64,000 nucleotides of DNA from Ceratodon purpureus (lineage: Eukaryota > Streptophyta > Bryopsida > Pseudoditrichales > Ditrichaceae), in NCBI GenBank assembly GCA_014871385.1, contig CM026425.1:9153243-9217242 (forward strand), given 5' to 3'. Below are positions 47,017-58,837 of the stretch, piece by piece. Each line of letters begins with the position of its first letter. Within the stretch, counting starts at the first letter, position 1. The notes beneath the pieces were generated by a model. That model worked only from the letters and a program-made list of their open reading frames with translations. It had not been told where the DNA came from and ran no database searches. A program made the translations under genes and the position numbers.

Positions 47017-50000
47017 CTAAAGAACTGCGTTGATTGAAGAATCAAGCTGAGTGGCGAGATTTGATCGTCTATCACGGATACCAGGATGCCCCTCTTGTAA
47101 ACATGCAGGTGTGTAGGCTTCGGCGATGGCTCCCGGAGGTGGCTTAGCCTTGGGCACCTCAGATGCCGTCCACAGTGATACATACCTGATTGATGGATAG
47201 TAGTTGTTTCTGCAGAACACGTAGAAAATCGCTGAAGCGATGGGTAGAACAACCAGAACAGGCGTGAATGGGAACTGCTTCACTCCGAAGTATCCCAGAG
47301 CTGTAATTTGAGCAACCAGTAACGCCGCCAGGATACGGTTGTGGATGTGAGGCCAGAAACTCCCGTGGCTCTCCCAGTCAGGAACATGAACATTCAAAGC
47401 CTGCAGTTGGAGTAAATTAGTATAATTTCATAGTTGCAGACATTAGGATCCTTCTTATATTCAACTCGAACTCGAAGCTGTAAACCTCACCACGGTGAGT
47501 TCAATAAGCATTGATCACAAAGCAAAAAGAGATTCTTGAAGGCTCACCTGATTACGCATGATCAACCATCCGAGTGCGTAGTACATGATGGCGAAGGGCA
47601 GAATCAAGGGCGCGATCACAGCATAGCATAAGGAGATCGTCAAAATGAGCAAATCACTTGCGATGTTCTTGTGGTATGTAAATGCCCCTGGTGCCCATGC
47701 CTCTTTCAGCTCCCTCTCGGTCTTGCACTTGAATTTTCGCTTGAAGGTGAAAAGGAGCAACGGGACGAGCCGTGACAATTCTAAACCGTAACCAATGAAG
47801 AACTTAAGAGCAACATATGTGATGTAGTAACTGGCAACTGGAGGCAGCTTGGAACCAAAGAGCTGCACCACTTTGGTGGGGGAAAGGTTACTTTGGGAAA
47901 TAAGAAAATTGACACTGCTGATATTGGAGAATACCGCGCCGAAGATGGTGACTCCCAGAAACACGTTGAATATGATGAAATAGAAGTACTTCGATGAAGC
48001 CGATCGCACCACCTGAGACTGACTTGCAAACCCTTCGGCTTGCGAAAGAATCAACATGATTTTTGGTAACAGAGCGAGGAAGATGAGCAGCGCCAGTTGG
48101 GGTAGATACGCCTATCAATGATCACAATTGCTTATCAATGTAGATATCTAGGCACCAATCCGGCCTTCCCTCATTCCCTCTCCGGTGTCCAAGTTAATCC
48201 TTCAACAGCACCTAATCAAATGTCAGATTAACACCTTACTGAACCAAAAAATCTCCTAGTTTTGATTTCAAGATACACAAAAAAGGAACATACCTGTATA
48301 GCTTCTGCTAGAACAGGGATCTTCAGGAGTGATTTGATGAATGGTAGGAGCTTCTCCAGATTTTCGAGTGTTGTGAGACCCGCAACAAACGCGATTGGAA
48401 TCATATAAAAGACGATCAAGAGAACCGTGAGGGTGTTCACAATTATTCTCCGAATCGCGCGGCTCCATGCAGGGATATACAGACTGTTCCAACAAACCTC
48501 CTCCGGTTCGGGTGCTTGATTGACTTTCCATTTCAGGGCGTGAGGTGCATGCACTACCTGCAAGAATGATGCGCGCGGTTATCGTCAAACACTCAGTCAT
48601 CTCAAAGGAAGCTTTGTCATAAATCTATAACATTCTATCAGTGTGCCCAAGGTAAACCATTTGTTTCCGAAGCATGCCTGCGCAGCTTCAGTAGCTTCTC
48701 GCCGGTCCTTGAAAATAACGAATGCTGCATCCTTTTCCAAGTCCTGGCGGGTTCGTCTCTGCTCCTTCTCAAGTTCCGGTGTCAATTCCTGGCTCTTATC
48801 GCGCAAATAGTCGATGGAGTCAACCTTTGGTCCCCATAGGCCCATAAACCCCGTCCTGTGCACTGGACGTTTCCCATCTCCGCCACCTTCTTTTTTCTTT
48901 GACAACTCCCATACTGCTTCAGCGTGTTCGAGCTTCCGCAACGCTTCCTCACGTTCACTGAAGATCTTCTCAACCTATCCAAGGAAAATGCACATTCGGG
49001 TTCAGAGCTCAAAGTGCTAAAATTGTGAGTGATAATTTGAAAGATTCAGAATTTCATACTGTTGAACATCAGCTAATTGATCGCCACACACCGGTTTGAT
49101 TTTGTGCACAGGCTGGACTCGGCTGTATTCACCCGGATGAACCTTTGAGAAAAATCTCTCTACTTGCTCAGTACGAGTCTCCTTCCCGTCTGTCTTCGGA
49201 ATATCCCTGACCAGCACGACGAACTGTTGAGGGCGAGCATATGCGGAACCTTGTACTCTGTCGCGCATGTTCAGAATGCGACGGTAGGATGTCCATAAGA
49301 CAAAATACGTTACTATGGACACCCAGAACATTCCAATGAGGAAGGCCCATATCTTCCGGCTGCTTGGCTGTTGCACCATCCAAAACCACATTTAAGATTG
49401 GTGCTCACATTAATCAATTCCGATCAATTACAATTAAATCAAAACTGTTCTAACCCCAACGACATCAAAGCAATTTACTGGTGCACACAATCTGGGCTTG
49501 CTTACCTCGACGTTGCCCATTCCCAAATTGTCGAAACTGGTGTAGGTGAAATTTGCATCACGACTCTGTTGCACCTGATTGTAGTTGCTCCTAGACGAGA
49601 GGGTAATCAAGACAGGCACACAAAAGAGCGCCGAGAAGAAAACTATCTCCAGAGCTGGAAAACGCAAACATGGAATAACATTACAACGCTGCATGCATTC
49701 GCCAGTGGAGGGAAATCTTTCTCTCTTTAGAAACAACCAGGTAAAACAACGACTTCATAAGACAAATTCAATAATTTGATTAAACTAATTCACGAAGTTA
49801 CTTAACAAAAGTCCAGGATAAACTCGTCGTCCCGAAACCCGAGGACGGTGTGAGGATGTGAGGAAAGATAGGTCTCATACCTGCGGTGAAGAGATGCATG
49901 TAAACCGCAGCATCCAAGCCTCCAGCCGCAACGATGTCATCCTCTGTAGCTCTAAAAGATTCAACAATCCATGTAAATGCGCCGTGGCGCTTAGCCACGG

Positions 50001-50151
50001 TTGCTGCATCCTCGCCCCGCAGCAGCCGAAGTGGGTAGTAGATCACCGCGTTCCCTGGTCGCCGATGGAGGATTATATACACCAAATTCAAAACCAAAAA
50101 CACCACGCACGACGTCACCAAAGAGGTGATAAACGACGCCTGCTGCACCAT
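47017..50151 (-). CDS. OSCA/CSC1-type hyperosmolality-gated cation channel (OSCA4-like), 7 exons
   Basis: The predicted protein has 734 residues. Exons in coding order: 50151-49881, 49654-49506, 49367-49092, 48974-48678, 48557-48294, 48111-47548 and 47400-47017. The N-terminal helices (SLVTSCVVFLVLNLVYIIL) and the helix pair in exons 2-3 are followed by the cytosolic domain with RDIPKTDGKET, the phrase RTGFMGLWGPKVDSIDYL and the coupling stretch WKVNQAPEPEEV. The channel-forming DUF221 region follows: FYMIPIAFVAGLTTLENL, LLPKIMLILSQAEG, SSKYFYFIIFNVFLGV, YVALKFFIGYGLELSRLVP and PLILPFAIMYYALGWLIMRNQ. Family knowledge: mechanically or osmotically gated calcium-permeable channels in plant membranes. 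The exon 4/5 intron uses a GC donor. The exon 3 donor is uncertain (49091 chosen; a site ~30 bases further would add ~10 residues). The in-frame ATG at 50151 is taken as the start. Confidence 0.9.
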
Positions 50152-51112
50152 CTCTGCCTCCTTTTCCACAGTCCCCTTCCTCTCGAAACAACCACTACCT
50201 AATCACCGCACTCATAACCACTAGAGCCAGATCAATACCGCCCAACAACCCCACCTCTCGTCACCACCCTTCCAAAAACCCGCCGACCACCGAAACTCCA
50301 AATCCTCCTCAACCTTCTCCACGAAAACCACACCACTAGCCTCCTTCCTCCACCTCCCCCATCTATCACCAGCCAAAAATAAATCTAGATCTCCTCATCT
50401 TGTCGATTCCTGTCAAATTACCCACTTCATCAACACCCGTCCATCGATCGGACCAACAACCTGTACTACACCTCTAGAACCAGCTGATCACTACACAGGA
50501 AGACCTCTCACTCAATCCCTCCCACCTCTCTCTCCCAATCTCCATCTGTGCCCCTCCTCCCACTGTCATGATCTGCAAACTGAAATATGACAACTCGAGC
50601 TCTGAGTGACCTCTTCATGCAAGGTGAATCAGTTAATGACAGAGCTTGGGTAATGAATCGGTACTAGCAAGAAGGAATAGGCAAGAGAAGAGAGATGGCA
50701 GTGGCAATTAATGGTGTGAAGGATTGGATTGCAAAATGACAAGCGGATCGATCGTGTCTGGCGACTAGTTATGAGCTTCGGCGATCACGTTTTAGGACAG
50801 CGTGAGACGGATTTGGGACGGCTTTGGGTCCTGGGACGGGTTTAGGGGCGTCTTTGTTGGGTTGGGATCCGGCACCGACCGGGACAAAGGTCCGCCACGT
50901 GGCGGTAGAGGAGGTTATGTTGGTCCACCAGGGAATTTGTCCACGTGGAGGACAGTTATTTGTTTATTAGGTGTTTTTGTAGCTCCGAGTTGGGACATAT
51001 TCTATGCTGAGCTGCTTGGTTTTGATTGGTCTTGATTGGTTTTAATTGCTGTTCTTTGATTTAAAAATTGTTTTTCAGGTTGCACTGAAGTACCTCTCTT
51101 GCCGTGAAATAA
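50152..51112 (-). promoter_or_regulatory. Upstream region of the OSCA-like gene
   Basis: 50200-50560 is pyrimidine-rich on the plus strand (purine-rich on the sense strand of the gene), like a long 5' leader. No specific motif or start site was identified and no other gene is apparent. Confidence 0.3.
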
Positions 51113-51386
51113 CTTAGAGCATCCCCAGTAAGCTGTAAAGCTGTAAGCCTGTAATTATGAGAACATCGTTCTCCCAAACCTGAGTGCCTTTCCGAAGCAA
51201 AACATTCCAAAACCGTTTACAGATTTACAGGTTTGCCCCAAAAAATCTTCCAAAATGAGGTTTTGACCTGTAAATTACAGACTTACAAGCTCGAATACAG
51301 GCTTGGCCTGAATCGCAATTCACATCTTTCTACATCTTTCCGATTACAGGTTTACGGTTCAGGCCTTACTGGGGATGCTCTTAGAG
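51113..51386. mobile_element. Foldback MITE (~270 bp)
   Basis: Inverted ends CTTAGAGCATCCCCAGTAAG and CTAAGAGCATCCCCAGTAAG (the latter read in from the right). The interior is built from alternating TGTAA and TTACAG phrases that can pair along much of the length. CTTAGAG occurs as a direct repeat at both edges and may be the target duplication. The GAGCATCCCCAG end is common among plant hAT-type MITEs. Non-coding. Confidence 0.7.
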
Positions 51387-54300
51387 TGTGTTTGAGTACT
51401 GTGAGAACTCGAGAAAAGAAAAGAAGAGGAACTTTGGTCTTTGAAGGAGCCCGATGTGAATGAAATGCCTATTAGTTCTTGTCATCCACACTGAAAGTTC
51501 TTTTGATCCTCATACGGGCCAAAGGATAATGAGCAGCTTAGATGGAGTAGTGAAAAGTAATATTTTGGTGTGAAATCTTTTGTGAAGCAAGATTTTAATA
51601 CAAACTAATTGTGTAAACTTTTTCGTAAATTCATGATTTTTTGGATTTTTTCCATTTAAGAATTAGTTTTCTCTTCATATTTGGAAAGCTAAAAACTTTT
51701 TAAGTTTAAGATTTTTTTAATTTTTTGATTGTAATGTATTCTTAACTAAATTTCTATTCAAACTACCAACGTATCCAAGTTGTAGTATAAATGAGTTTTC
51801 AATATTCAAAAGCACACTTAAATTTTTATGGAAAGTGTACAGTTGCTAACAAACAATAACTCCACTTTGATTTTTGTGATCCTACAAATAAAACGAAAAA
51901 CCTCATGGACATATGAATATTCTTTTCATTGGACTTTTAAAAAATAAATTCGACCCTCAAAATTAATTTTCCTCAACAACTTACATAGGCCAATTTCAAA
52001 AACTTTCCTATACTCATGGAAAATCAAAGGAAATATCATTCAGGGCTTCCAAAAATGGCCTTATTGTGTAAGAAGTACTGTTGAAAGTTCTAAATTATCT
52101 ATCTTAAATTCATGATATGTTATTTCTCAATTTTATTAGTTTATTTTTTTCCAAAATTTGGATTATAGCAAATTTTTATGATCACACATTTTTTTATATA
52201 AAAATATTCTCATTGAATTTTTAATACATATTATAGTCACGTATCATATCTTTGAGTAGATATATATTAAAACATTTAAGAATTTGAGGTGTTTTTAATT
52301 TTTTAATTTTTTAATTTTTAATTTTTCAAATATAGTGCATTGAAATGTGTTATTATAAATGGTGTGCTTTTAACAACTCTACAATGTATGTCGCATCAAT
52401 TTTCCATAAAAATGGATAAACACGTACTTTAATAAATCAACACTATTTTTTCTTTATACTTCGTTACAAATCAACAATTTTTCTTATTAATGTTCCATGT
52501 TGTTAAGTCTCTTTCTAAAAAAATTTCTTTTTAAAAACTCTATGCTTAATTATGGTCTCCTTCCTTTGACCTTTTTAACAAGAAAACATTACTCCATGAA
52601 AAAGCCGCAAATTATGACATTTAAGCAAGTTGGGCAATTTTTAGTTTGTCAACAAAGAATAAAGAATTAGTTCCATTCTAAAATGATATAAAGATTATCT
52701 TTGCATAAGTTGATAAGACATACTTTCTTATTCAATATATGATTTTTAAATGGAATTAAATGAAACATTAAATGATTAACAAGACTCTCTTCTCAATACA
52801 CTTCAAGCTCTTTAATATTCATTAGCCTTTGAAAATCCTTAAATTGTTCCAAAAGTTTTTTGATAGTTTGAGCACCCCGAGTCTCACAACGGTCCACTTC
52901 ATATCACATTTTTTCAAAAATAACAAACAACTAATCACAAAAATCGAAATGCCTATAGTTCCACCATCTAAACGTTTCTTGTAAAGGCAAAAGCTTAGGT
53001 GTTGTTTTCTAACTTAATGAAACAAACGCAATTTCATATATGAGCATTCAAAGAACATGGATTGGCCCCATTCAGTGACTATGAGTTGTATTTGATCAGT
53101 CTCTTCATTAGGTTGAGCATTTAAGGATGCATTTCCCTTTTTATCATAGTCTATGATCATGGATTTTCACTACTTCACTAGGCTCGGTGGTGGTTGGAGC
53201 TTGACTTTTGTGGAATGTCGTTGGAAGATGCAATTAACCATTCTAAAATTAATCATATGACCTCATATAATGTAATATTGAGTCTGCCACTTCTTTCCAT
53301 ACATAGGATTCGCTCTTATATTTTTGCATCTCTCAATGACTAAGTTTACTTGAAATCTCTACATCCAAAGAAAGTTCAAAGTGCATCTTCATATAGTAGA
53401 TTGGTCACATATCATAATTTTGATATTGAATTCTTAAAGGCTGCAAATAGGTTATGGAGTCGATATTAGTTGACTCATTTAATTCCATTTGAAGGTTAAA
53501 TTGCATCTTGTAGTTGAAAGTTAAAAATAGTATAAAAAGTCTAATCGTCTTGGAAAACACTGAATCATAAGTTTCTACAAGAAAACTACAAACATCTTCA
53601 TCATATTGCTATTGTGTATTTAAACTATTCGGGCTTTTTACTAGTTGTTTTAATATATACTTTGGATAAAAGTTGAAATTGGTGGACTTTTTAGATTGAT
53701 CATGCAATTTGTATGTTGGATGTTAAAATATCCATCAAGTCACTTTCATCACTTAAAAAGGATAGCCATGTTATTGTTTAGAAATTTACTTGAAGTAATC
53801 GAGTATAAGTGAAGTATAAGTGAAATGAAGGAAGTTCCTTCGTAGTAGTCCTTCCAAATTAATTTTCTCATTAGATTTCAAACTTTGGAAGTAACTTTTT
53901 CAAGAAAAGTAAGATATTTGAAAAATGTTGGTATTTAGATTGGTATATGGTTCATACAAGATGTATCTCCAAATGCCAAAAGGGATTAACAATAACTTCT
54001 ATATTGAAAATAGATGTCAAGAATGAAGATAAAGAAAAAGAAAAAGAAATCTAATTGATTTGAAAATTGAACTATGAAATACTACTTAGGAACATACAAC
54101 TTCCCTTGACATTAAAAATAGTCAACTTCCATTCTAACACTTATAATACTACAATATAAACCTTTACTACAACCAATTGCTATTTCATTTGAAATGGTGT
54201 ACATCGACAAAGCCACGATCCATTTTATGAACCTCACTTCTTCCCTTTGACACTTATTGACACATGCACATACACAATCTTGTAGAACACTCAAGATCTA

Positions 54301-55735
54301 ACCACACAAGGGATAGAGGAAGTTTCTCAATTTCCTCTAATAGGCCCTTTGAATTTGAAATGACTCCTTTTCCTTGTTTTTCTATGGAACTCCCAAGCAT
54401 TGGTGACGGGAAAGCTTGAAATAGATTTATTGTACCATGTCATTTCCATGTACATCCCAAAGAAACATCCAAAGCATACCAAAGCTACAAAGTTGTTCCA
54501 TGTCATTCTTGCCACTCCCCCTGCTACTTCTCATGTGGCAACCACTTGCTACTTTAAACCAATGCTATTCATCCGACTCATTGCTTTTCCTCTCCTATCG
54601 TTCCACCTCATTTTGAAGCTTTCTTTCACTCGCTCTCACCAAAGAGATGTACGAAGTTCCCTTCCCGCAGTGCTAAAGGACGGAATGAATATTTTTATCA
54701 AAACTTAGCAATCTTCATGGAACACCACTTGCCGGCGATGAGCTGCACAACGCCGCCTCTCGCTCACATTGCTCCAAAATAACCCCTAAAAGTTACCCAG
54801 CATGCACAACAGCCAAGCAAGTACCCGGACACCGCGACAACATCATATCGTGTCGCAGATGGGTTGCACCAAATAAATCAAGTCCTCTATACACAGCTCT
54901 CATACAAATGAGCCAGTTTCAAATGTTCGCACTATCCTCGGTATTCACAATTTTAAACCTAGGACATTTAGAAGTCGGAAGCCACTCCCACTCCAGAAAG
55001 CCAAAAATGGTGGAAATTGTTTATTGCCAGACGCAAACCTACTCGAGTATCCTTTATTCCTACACCATCTACAAAGCTACTCCAATTAAATTAAAGACAC
55101 CAAAATTTTCCTTCTCTCAACAGGGAGGCGTAAGAAGTGCAAAAATCTCACTCGAGGTCTCTCTATGCTCACCGGCTGTTTGGGATGTAACAGCATCTTC
55201 TCTGCTCTCCCTTGCCGTAGTTTTTTTTTTTCAGTTTTCGGTGCAGGCTCTCACTCAACTGCAGACCTCAAAGTCTTTTGCTTGTATTAGTCGTACGCAA
55301 GCGGGAGAGCTGCAGTCCTCAAGAAGTGACTGTATAACACACAAAAATAACACCGGAAATCATCCGGCTGGTATGCCATCCGCAACTGAATACCGCCCGA
55401 GCCGCTGCCCTCGTTGTCAGCCCTGACCTGCTGTAGTTCGACGAGACGATTTTGGCTCCATCTTCGATTTGCCAAACATCTCCACACCACATCAATTGCC
55501 ACGTCCCAAAACTCCAAAAACTCTATCGGCAGGCGATCATGAATAAAAAGATAGCCATGGAGGACAGAGTCTATCAGAGTAACAATGCTCACTGGCACAA
55601 GACGATCCTGCATGAGATCCTCGTGTCAGGGCTTTCCAAACCATGCGCGGCCTTCATAGGTCTACATCGACGTCATTTTTTCCTTTTAAAGCGCTTCGCA
55701 ACGTGGACGATGGACAGTCCGGTCATGCACGGCGG
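51387..55735. other. Long AT-rich spacer
   Basis: No gene or clear repeat could be supported. Frames at 54112-54294, 54400-54708, 54908-55426 and 55287-55613 have no recognisable domain. The last ~300 bases before 55736 probably contain the 3' UTR of the poly(A) polymerase gene. Confidence 0.45.
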
Positions 55736-58374
55736 CTACTGTGGCGCAAGGGACGAATTACCGCTCGTAAACAGCTGATCCAGCAGCGGCAAAACCCGCC
55801 TTCTGCCTAAACCCATACCAACAATCTCTGGACTCGCCACAGCTGGAGGCCTCGTCAAAATGCAAAACATTTCCTGCATCGCACCCTACAAAAGACATCA
55901 CAAAGTGCACCACCATTAGTCCCGCTTATCCCTATTTATCTCGCAAGCGCGTAGAAAAACCAAAGCTTCCCCGGTGACTCCGGGATTGCTGAAAGTGGCT
56001 CACGACACATGCACGAAAACGTCGTTTGATTACTCTTCACATCCGCCTGCCCTTGACACTCATACCAAACACCGTCGAGACAATGCAACCCATCTAAACT
56101 CAGGATCAACCTTACTGACGCGACTCTCAACATAGACCATCTCCTTAAGCAAAAGCAACCTAACACATTCATACTGCAACCACAATTTCTGGTATGATGT
56201 ACCTGGACCCGATGCATGTTGAATGACCCAGCCCCGATATTCGCACCAGGACGAAGTGGGTCATCGATTGTCAGTGCAACTGGACCTGATGTCTTGTCAT
56301 GGTAAAACAACCCTCCGTTGCCACCGTTGCCCTGCCACATCAACAGCATGACAACCGTCAGAACTCCACCCACATCATCTCCAACACAGCTGCCCCGGAA
56401 ACTCCAAAACAAACGTCGGAACGTCGCTATGGTTAAAGCGTGCGGTACTGCGAAACAGACGTTACCCATCTAACCATCAACAGCTCAAACACCTCCAGAC
56501 ACGAGGAAACATTGCGTCCATGTACCTTCGTCACAAGCCGCACTTGGGTGAAATCTATCGACCACCCAAATATGTGTAGGAACCCAATCAGCAAGGTGCC
56601 AAGATTTGGCGACGCAACAGAATGCATCGATGCCATCAACTGCTCTACTATTCCTCCCGTCCATTGATTGCAGCCTCCGGCCTTCGAGGCATCCACTGCC
56701 AACGAGGCATGACCAGCAGTGGCTGCTCCTGTTGGGCATCCACTCATCACGTTAGGGCAGCACGACGCATACGAAGCCTCTTGAGACTCAATACGCGACT
56801 CTTCAGGCGATACCAAACAGGAAACGGCAGATGTACTGCACCCACCATTTTCTAACGACCCTTCAGAAGCGGAGTTTGGTACCGAGACCGTGTCAGTTGC
56901 AGTAGATGAGCAAGCAGACTCTTCCTCACAGGAATCCAAGGAATCTGTACCAGGTGGCATGGCCGCCGAATGTGTCGTGTCAGCAGATAATGTCGAGTTG
57001 GCACGGGCATTCGAGGGTGCAACGCTCTGTGGTCTCACTTCTTGGGGTGCGCCACACGCGATGGGCACCCGCTGTCAACATCAAATAGACACAACTCCCC
57101 ACATGAGCTACCGAGATGAATCCCATTGTCATCCTAATGAATAAATCAAAGCCGTGCATCCCCAAAACAGTGCCAAGCTGGGCAGCCTAAAACACAAGGT
57201 GCACACAAACCTAAGGATCCCAAATCATGCACTGAATCCGCACATACGTCGTGATAACGTACCTCCAGATAAAATACTAGCATGATCGTCAGAGAAAACG
57301 ATCCAAGCCCTCCCGTATAGACATCCTTCAGCCCTTTCGATTGCAGGTACGATTTCAGAAGCAGAACCTGTTAGTGGCAATCCACAGCCGTCAGCACAGA
57401 CCTCAACATCGCTTCATTAAATCGCAACTGCCTACTAGACTGACCTGCTGCATCATGCACCTGCAGAACCGACAACACGACCTCCCTCGCACATACCGTG
57501 CGTGGTACGGCACACAGGTGCATAAACCTCCTGCACTACAAGCAGGAAACGAGCCAAATACCAGGGGTGCTAGAGCAGGATGTTGGTGAAGTCTTTTGAT
57601 GACATACTCCCTCGCTGCAGCACCATTATGAAACCTGCTTGCAGCTTCGTAATTAGAATTCACCTGCCTGCTGCTTTCCACTCCTTCGCTGTTCTGTGCT
57701 GCACCACCAACTGCTTCCCCGCCCATCTTCTTTCCGCCAATCGTGATATCAATCTTCACCACTGGCGCACCGGGATCCAAAGACAAAACCGAGGGCCTAC
57801 AATGAAGCTTGATCACGGGCATCGTTGCACTGTCGATAGTGGCAATGCTTTTGCACCATTCATAGTCTCGCAACGCTGACCCCAGCAAACGGATAGATGG
57901 CGCAAGCAGTCGTGTTCCAGTCAGCCCCACTGTTTCGGGTGTTTCCAGAGGGGGTGGGGCATCGACTACTACCACATCCACATCGCTGTGGAATAGGCAC
58001 AGCCCAGTAGCATATGAACCAAACACCTGGACATGGAAAAAAAAACCGCCACACATCTGTCAGTAGGTGGTCAACACATCCACGAACCCAAGGCCGTTCA
58101 ACACAATTTCCTGGTAAATTCGACCACAGTGGCATCACCTCGACAGGCCAGTCCATACCTCCACATCGGCACTCGGCCATAGTTTCTTCACGGCATCCCT
58201 CACACAGTCGATGGCAGCCTCCGCACAGCTCCTTGCTTCCGCCGACGGGCTTGCCGTGTGTGCAAACTCCAATATCTCCGCATGTAGCTGCTCTGCGTTG
58301 ACGAGAGATTGTTGCGGTGGGAGTGTAAACATGCCATTCGCATCAAATAGGTAACCCTGCGGTATCATTGGCAT
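55736..58374 (-). CDS. TRF4/5-type non-canonical poly(A) polymerase (nucleotidyltransferase), 6 exons
   Basis: The predicted protein has 536 residues. Exons in coding order: 58374-58159, 58026-57562, 57367-57263, 57071-56526, 56331-56203 and 55885-55736; all GT-AG with phase 0. LHAEILEFAHTASPS and AAIDCVRDAVKKLWPSADVE lead into the catalytic motif FGSYATG...SDVDVVV (Asp 87 and 89), and KIDITIGG supplies the third Asp (~165). The central domain has LKSYLQSKGLKDVYTGGLGS and NLGTLLIGFLHIFG. The PAP-associated domain shows IDDPLRPGANIGAGSF. Relatives add short A tails to nuclear RNAs to trigger decay or processing (TRAMP). A Ser/Ala-rich ~140-residue insert (residues ~263-405) divides the central domain. 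The start is uncertain: this is the first in-frame ATG, but an upstream exon is possible. Confidence 0.88.
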
Positions 58375-58837
58375 CGATGAAGCCACGCCCCACCCACCTT
58401 GCACCACTCCGTTCTGGAGTCCGTATTCTCCTTCTCGCAAGCCACGAGGAACTGTTCGATACGCAATTCCATGATGCACCACGTCTACACGACATGCGAC
58501 TTTCCATTAATCCTCGCAAAAAAACAAAAAAAAAAAAAAAAAAAAAAAAAAAACAAAACAAAAAAAAAGACGGATACGCAGCATAGACACAAAGCCAAAC
58601 ACATTCTTCCCGGGCAAACAAAACTACAACATCTTCCCCAGATGCACCTCACTGATAACCCTGCCCGATGAATCAATTACATACAATGCGAACAACACAC
58701 AACTCTTGCCCACTCACAGTGTTTGATGGCGCACTCACGCACATCTTCGGTCACAAGAAACCACCGCGTGGCTTAAGCCTCACAGTCCAGGTTGGCAACC
58801 GCTCAGCTAGGACACGATGAAAAGGAAAAACAGCACC
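58375..58837 (-). other. Intergenic region between two co-oriented genes, with poly-A/T tract
   Basis: Only 463 bases lie between the stop of the DCD gene and the proposed start of the poly(A) polymerase gene. It contains a ~50-base A-rich run (58518-58569, T-rich on the sense strand). On the sense strand an ATG near 58470 opens a 35-codon frame that overlaps and ends just past the proposed start, a possible upstream ORF. Confidence 0.5.

Noticed and set aside
54400-55426. Frames of 102 and 172 codons in the AT-rich spacer
   Set aside because: No domain, no neighbouring exons in phase, and composition like the surrounding non-coding DNA.
58343-58621. Open frame with a Phe-rich run upstream of the poly(A) polymerase
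   Set aside because: The Phe run is the poly-T tract read as codons, and the rest is another frame of the polymerase first exon.
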